A DNA stretch of 64,000 bases, taken from SCRA01 sp035533275. GTDB taxonomy: Bacteria; Vulcanimicrobiota; Vulcanimicrobiia; Vulcanimicrobiales; SCRA01. Shown piece by piece: positions 63,501 to 64,000 of this stretch. Both the position numbers and the translations under genes were made by a program. The stretch is taken from positions 23,265 to 87,264 of the forward strand of contig DATLUD010000016.1 of assembly GCA_035533275.1 (NCBI GenBank), written 5' to 3'. The notes under the pieces are model-generated. The model worked only from the letters and a program-made list of their open reading frames with translations. It made no database searches and was not told the DNA's origin. Positions within the stretch are counted from its first letter, which is position 1. Each line of letters opens with the position of its first letter.

Positions 63501-64000
63501 CGCCTCAGTCGCTCTTCAGCGCTGATGCCAGCTACCCGCCGTTCAACCAGTTCCCGTCCTCCGCCGGCGCCACCGGCGTGGCCGGGAGCTTCATCATGCC
63601 GTACACGGCAACGCTGGTGGTGAACTACAAGCGCCACAAGTGGGACTTCACGCCCTCCTTGGAGCTCGCGGGCGGCGGCAAGTACGGCACCCCGCTGGCT
63701 GCCACGGGCATCCAGCCGGGCACCTGCACCGGCGCGCTCGCGGCGACGGGCACCGATCCGCGCAACCCAAATAGCTCGGGTGCCGGCTCGCTCTACGACG
63801 CCCAGACCTGCTCCGGCGCGATTGGCATCCCGGATCCGTATACCGGGCAGTTCGATTCGCTCGGCGCCTTCACGCAGCCGACTCAGCTGAGCGGCAACCT
63901 GCAGATCAGCTACCAGGCCACCCCGCGTGTGCAGTTGGTGCTCACGATGGTCAACCTGTACAACGGCTGCTTCGGCGGCTCCAACGAGCCGTGGAACACC
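60518..64000 (+). CDS. TonB-dependent receptor with carboxypeptidase-regulatory-like N-domain, 3' truncated by window
   Basis: 1161 residues are visible and the frame runs off the right edge. Signal peptide residues 1 to about 29. Residues about 30-115 are a carboxypeptidase-regulatory-like beta-sandwich (GSLTGQVVLTDNNAPVAGAKVEV, then GNFTFLSLAPDTYTVTVEKEGY). The plug follows (SGIASVPGVYVPQGQSG, VYVRGADYTQLGYEYDGVPVQ) and then long barrel strands with large loops. Many loops hold closely spaced cysteine pairs (for instance GCGTPNASAGCYA, NCVTAGCG, CGSGPC), suggesting disulfides on the surface. Receptors of this form are common in Acidobacteriota and a few other phyla and import glycans or chelates; the ligand here is unknown. 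Confidence 0.88.
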   Translation, partial: MPKFTFWRPLIALFVLVAMLGQGTWALAGTTGSLTGQVVLTDNNAPVAGAKVEVTSPSQVATTTTDAKGNFTFLSLAPDTYTVTVEKEGYQTVSQTGVAVFADTSETLTIDLLKVIGKVTTRAASALVKPGTTADIYSVSPSQQQAVQGLGGGGGLNNAYSGIASVPGVYVPQGQSGWAQSVYVRGADYTQLGYEYDGVPVQRAFDAYPAATLSALGQQELQVYTGSQPIDAQSTGLGGYINQVIKTGTYPGFANVQFGVGGPAFYHQAEFEIGGANPSRLFTYYLATAGYNQEIRFGSQYNGNDLTTRFGTGTVYNILAQGCGTPNASAGCYANTAGIYGFTPAGPNGYALGPFAYDFAGNLADRETVANLHFGIPHRKDAGRDDVQFLYDTSTLYTYFNTALNDFGYAASDVTNGTITTGGMNCVTAGCGIFGPFTPVYIDSQTYGGPVGAPLTASQLANTSNYQFPNTPNHTPFGTIPSTSRDGSVNDATIVKLQYQHNMGTNAYLRVYGYTFYSDWMMTGPNSTIGNLWGVLPPDYELSTHTRGLAGTFADQINSKNLLNLTASYTQASTTRWNNLYFYSNPFGSGEVAALVDSTNPTNGLCYGPGGGATAYYCGSSSVAQYQLGGPGSGPLAATSGTTVQNAGTFTCGSGPCEYFTVDNGTYGVQNTVSPKFTAASISDSWKPTDKLLVNLGLRYDNYTYDLSPTTGGPARQLWLNSYNAFHCYSPSAGITSTATPNSCPAGTTQMAFSDTSAASTSFSEVEPRVGFTYTVNPLNVVRFSYGKYAQPADSAYQQYDVAEQNLAAYDAPKFYSFGFTNPGHAIPPAVSYNTDFSWEHQVKGSDLSWKVSPFYRTTNNQLASVLLDPKTNFVSAINVGKETAEGVELLLQKGDFNRDGLAGQLTFTYTHAFEKFQPLQSGNTVVDGLNLNVLQYNQYTSYCAQNPTSSLCSSTKLGFTPVATGPCYDTAGNPVASAATCTAADVQNPYWNATPQSLFSADASYPPFNQFPSSAGATGVAGSFIMPYTATLVVNYKRHKWDFTPSLELAGGGKYGTPLAATGIQPGTCTGALAATGTDPRNPNSSGAGSLYDAQTCSGAIGIPDPYTGQFDSLGAFTQPTQLSGNLQISYQATPRVQLVLTMVNLYNGCFGGSNEPWNT

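Overview
This window is GC-rich, densely coded chromosomal DNA from a diderm (outer-membrane) bacterium. Evidence for an outer membrane is a TonB-dependent receptor with a carboxypeptidase-regulatory-like N-domain at the right edge, a small beta-barrel gene, an exported cytochrome-porin fusion, and envelope-sugar genes. No ribosomal marker or tRNA was seen, so taxonomy is inference only. The mix of acidobacterial-style TonB receptors, a Gram-positive-like compact Pel locus and B12-dependent lysine aminomutase would fit a deep-branching phylum such as Eremiobacterota or a relative.

Layout. 1-4 kb: the 3' part of a glyoxalase-like gene, a class V aminotransferase/cysteine desulfurase homologue, a MocR/LysN-type aminotransferase, and a radical SAM/SPASM gene. 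4.07-10.85 kb (minus strand): a five-gene, translationally coupled Pel-like exopolysaccharide operon (deacetylase-propeller, beta-barrel, GAF-receiver-helical-repeat protein, PelF glycosyltransferase, PelG transporter). It is divergent from two tandem-duplicated hybrid histidine kinases (10.96-15.5 kb). 15.5-17.9 kb: fabI and a flavin enoyl-reductase/nitronate monooxygenase homologue. 18.2-19.6 kb: a cytochrome c - beta-barrel - cytochrome c fusion. 19.6-21.7 kb: an ECF sigma, anti-sigma and membrane polymer-forming protein operon. 21.8 kb: larB.

22.5-41.6 kb is a catabolic/uptake region organised around a TetR regulator. The regulator gene lies between two mirror-image promoters with the same architecture (TTGACA, 17 bp, TTTTAT) whose -10 regions are embedded in perfect TTTATC-N4-GATAAA inverted repeats. 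One promoter points left into an M24 hydrolase and a short PEP-synthase-like phosphotransferase. The other points right into a branched-chain-type solute-binding protein, alcohol dehydrogenase, amidohydrolase, aldehyde dehydrogenase, CocE-type hydrolase and LVIVD-repeat protein. A LivFGMH transporter, D-2-hydroxyacid dehydrogenase, a second paralogous binding protein and a PuuE-like deacetylase follow on the minus strand. The substrate cannot be read from the sequence.

41.7-51.5 kb: envelope and glycan functions (flippase, rmlC, rmlD, glf, PilZ, GDP-mannose dehydratase/reductase), interrupted by the two subunits of lysine 5,6-aminomutase (kamD, kamE) and a hotdog thioesterase. The rmlC-rmlD convergent gap holds a 19-bp tandem repeat and a long imperfect palindrome. 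51.5-54.2 kb: larC, larE and a membrane methyltransferase. 54.2-54.7 kb is the only sizeable non-coding gap. It has a strong sigma-70-like promoter followed by about 390 nt with many stable hairpins, a candidate structured RNA of no class I recognise. 54.7-60.3 kb: thiolase, 3-hydroxyacyl-CoA dehydrogenase, acyl-CoA dehydrogenase, sucC and sucD, closed by a clear intrinsic terminator. 60.5 kb to the edge: the TonB-dependent receptor, cut by the window end.
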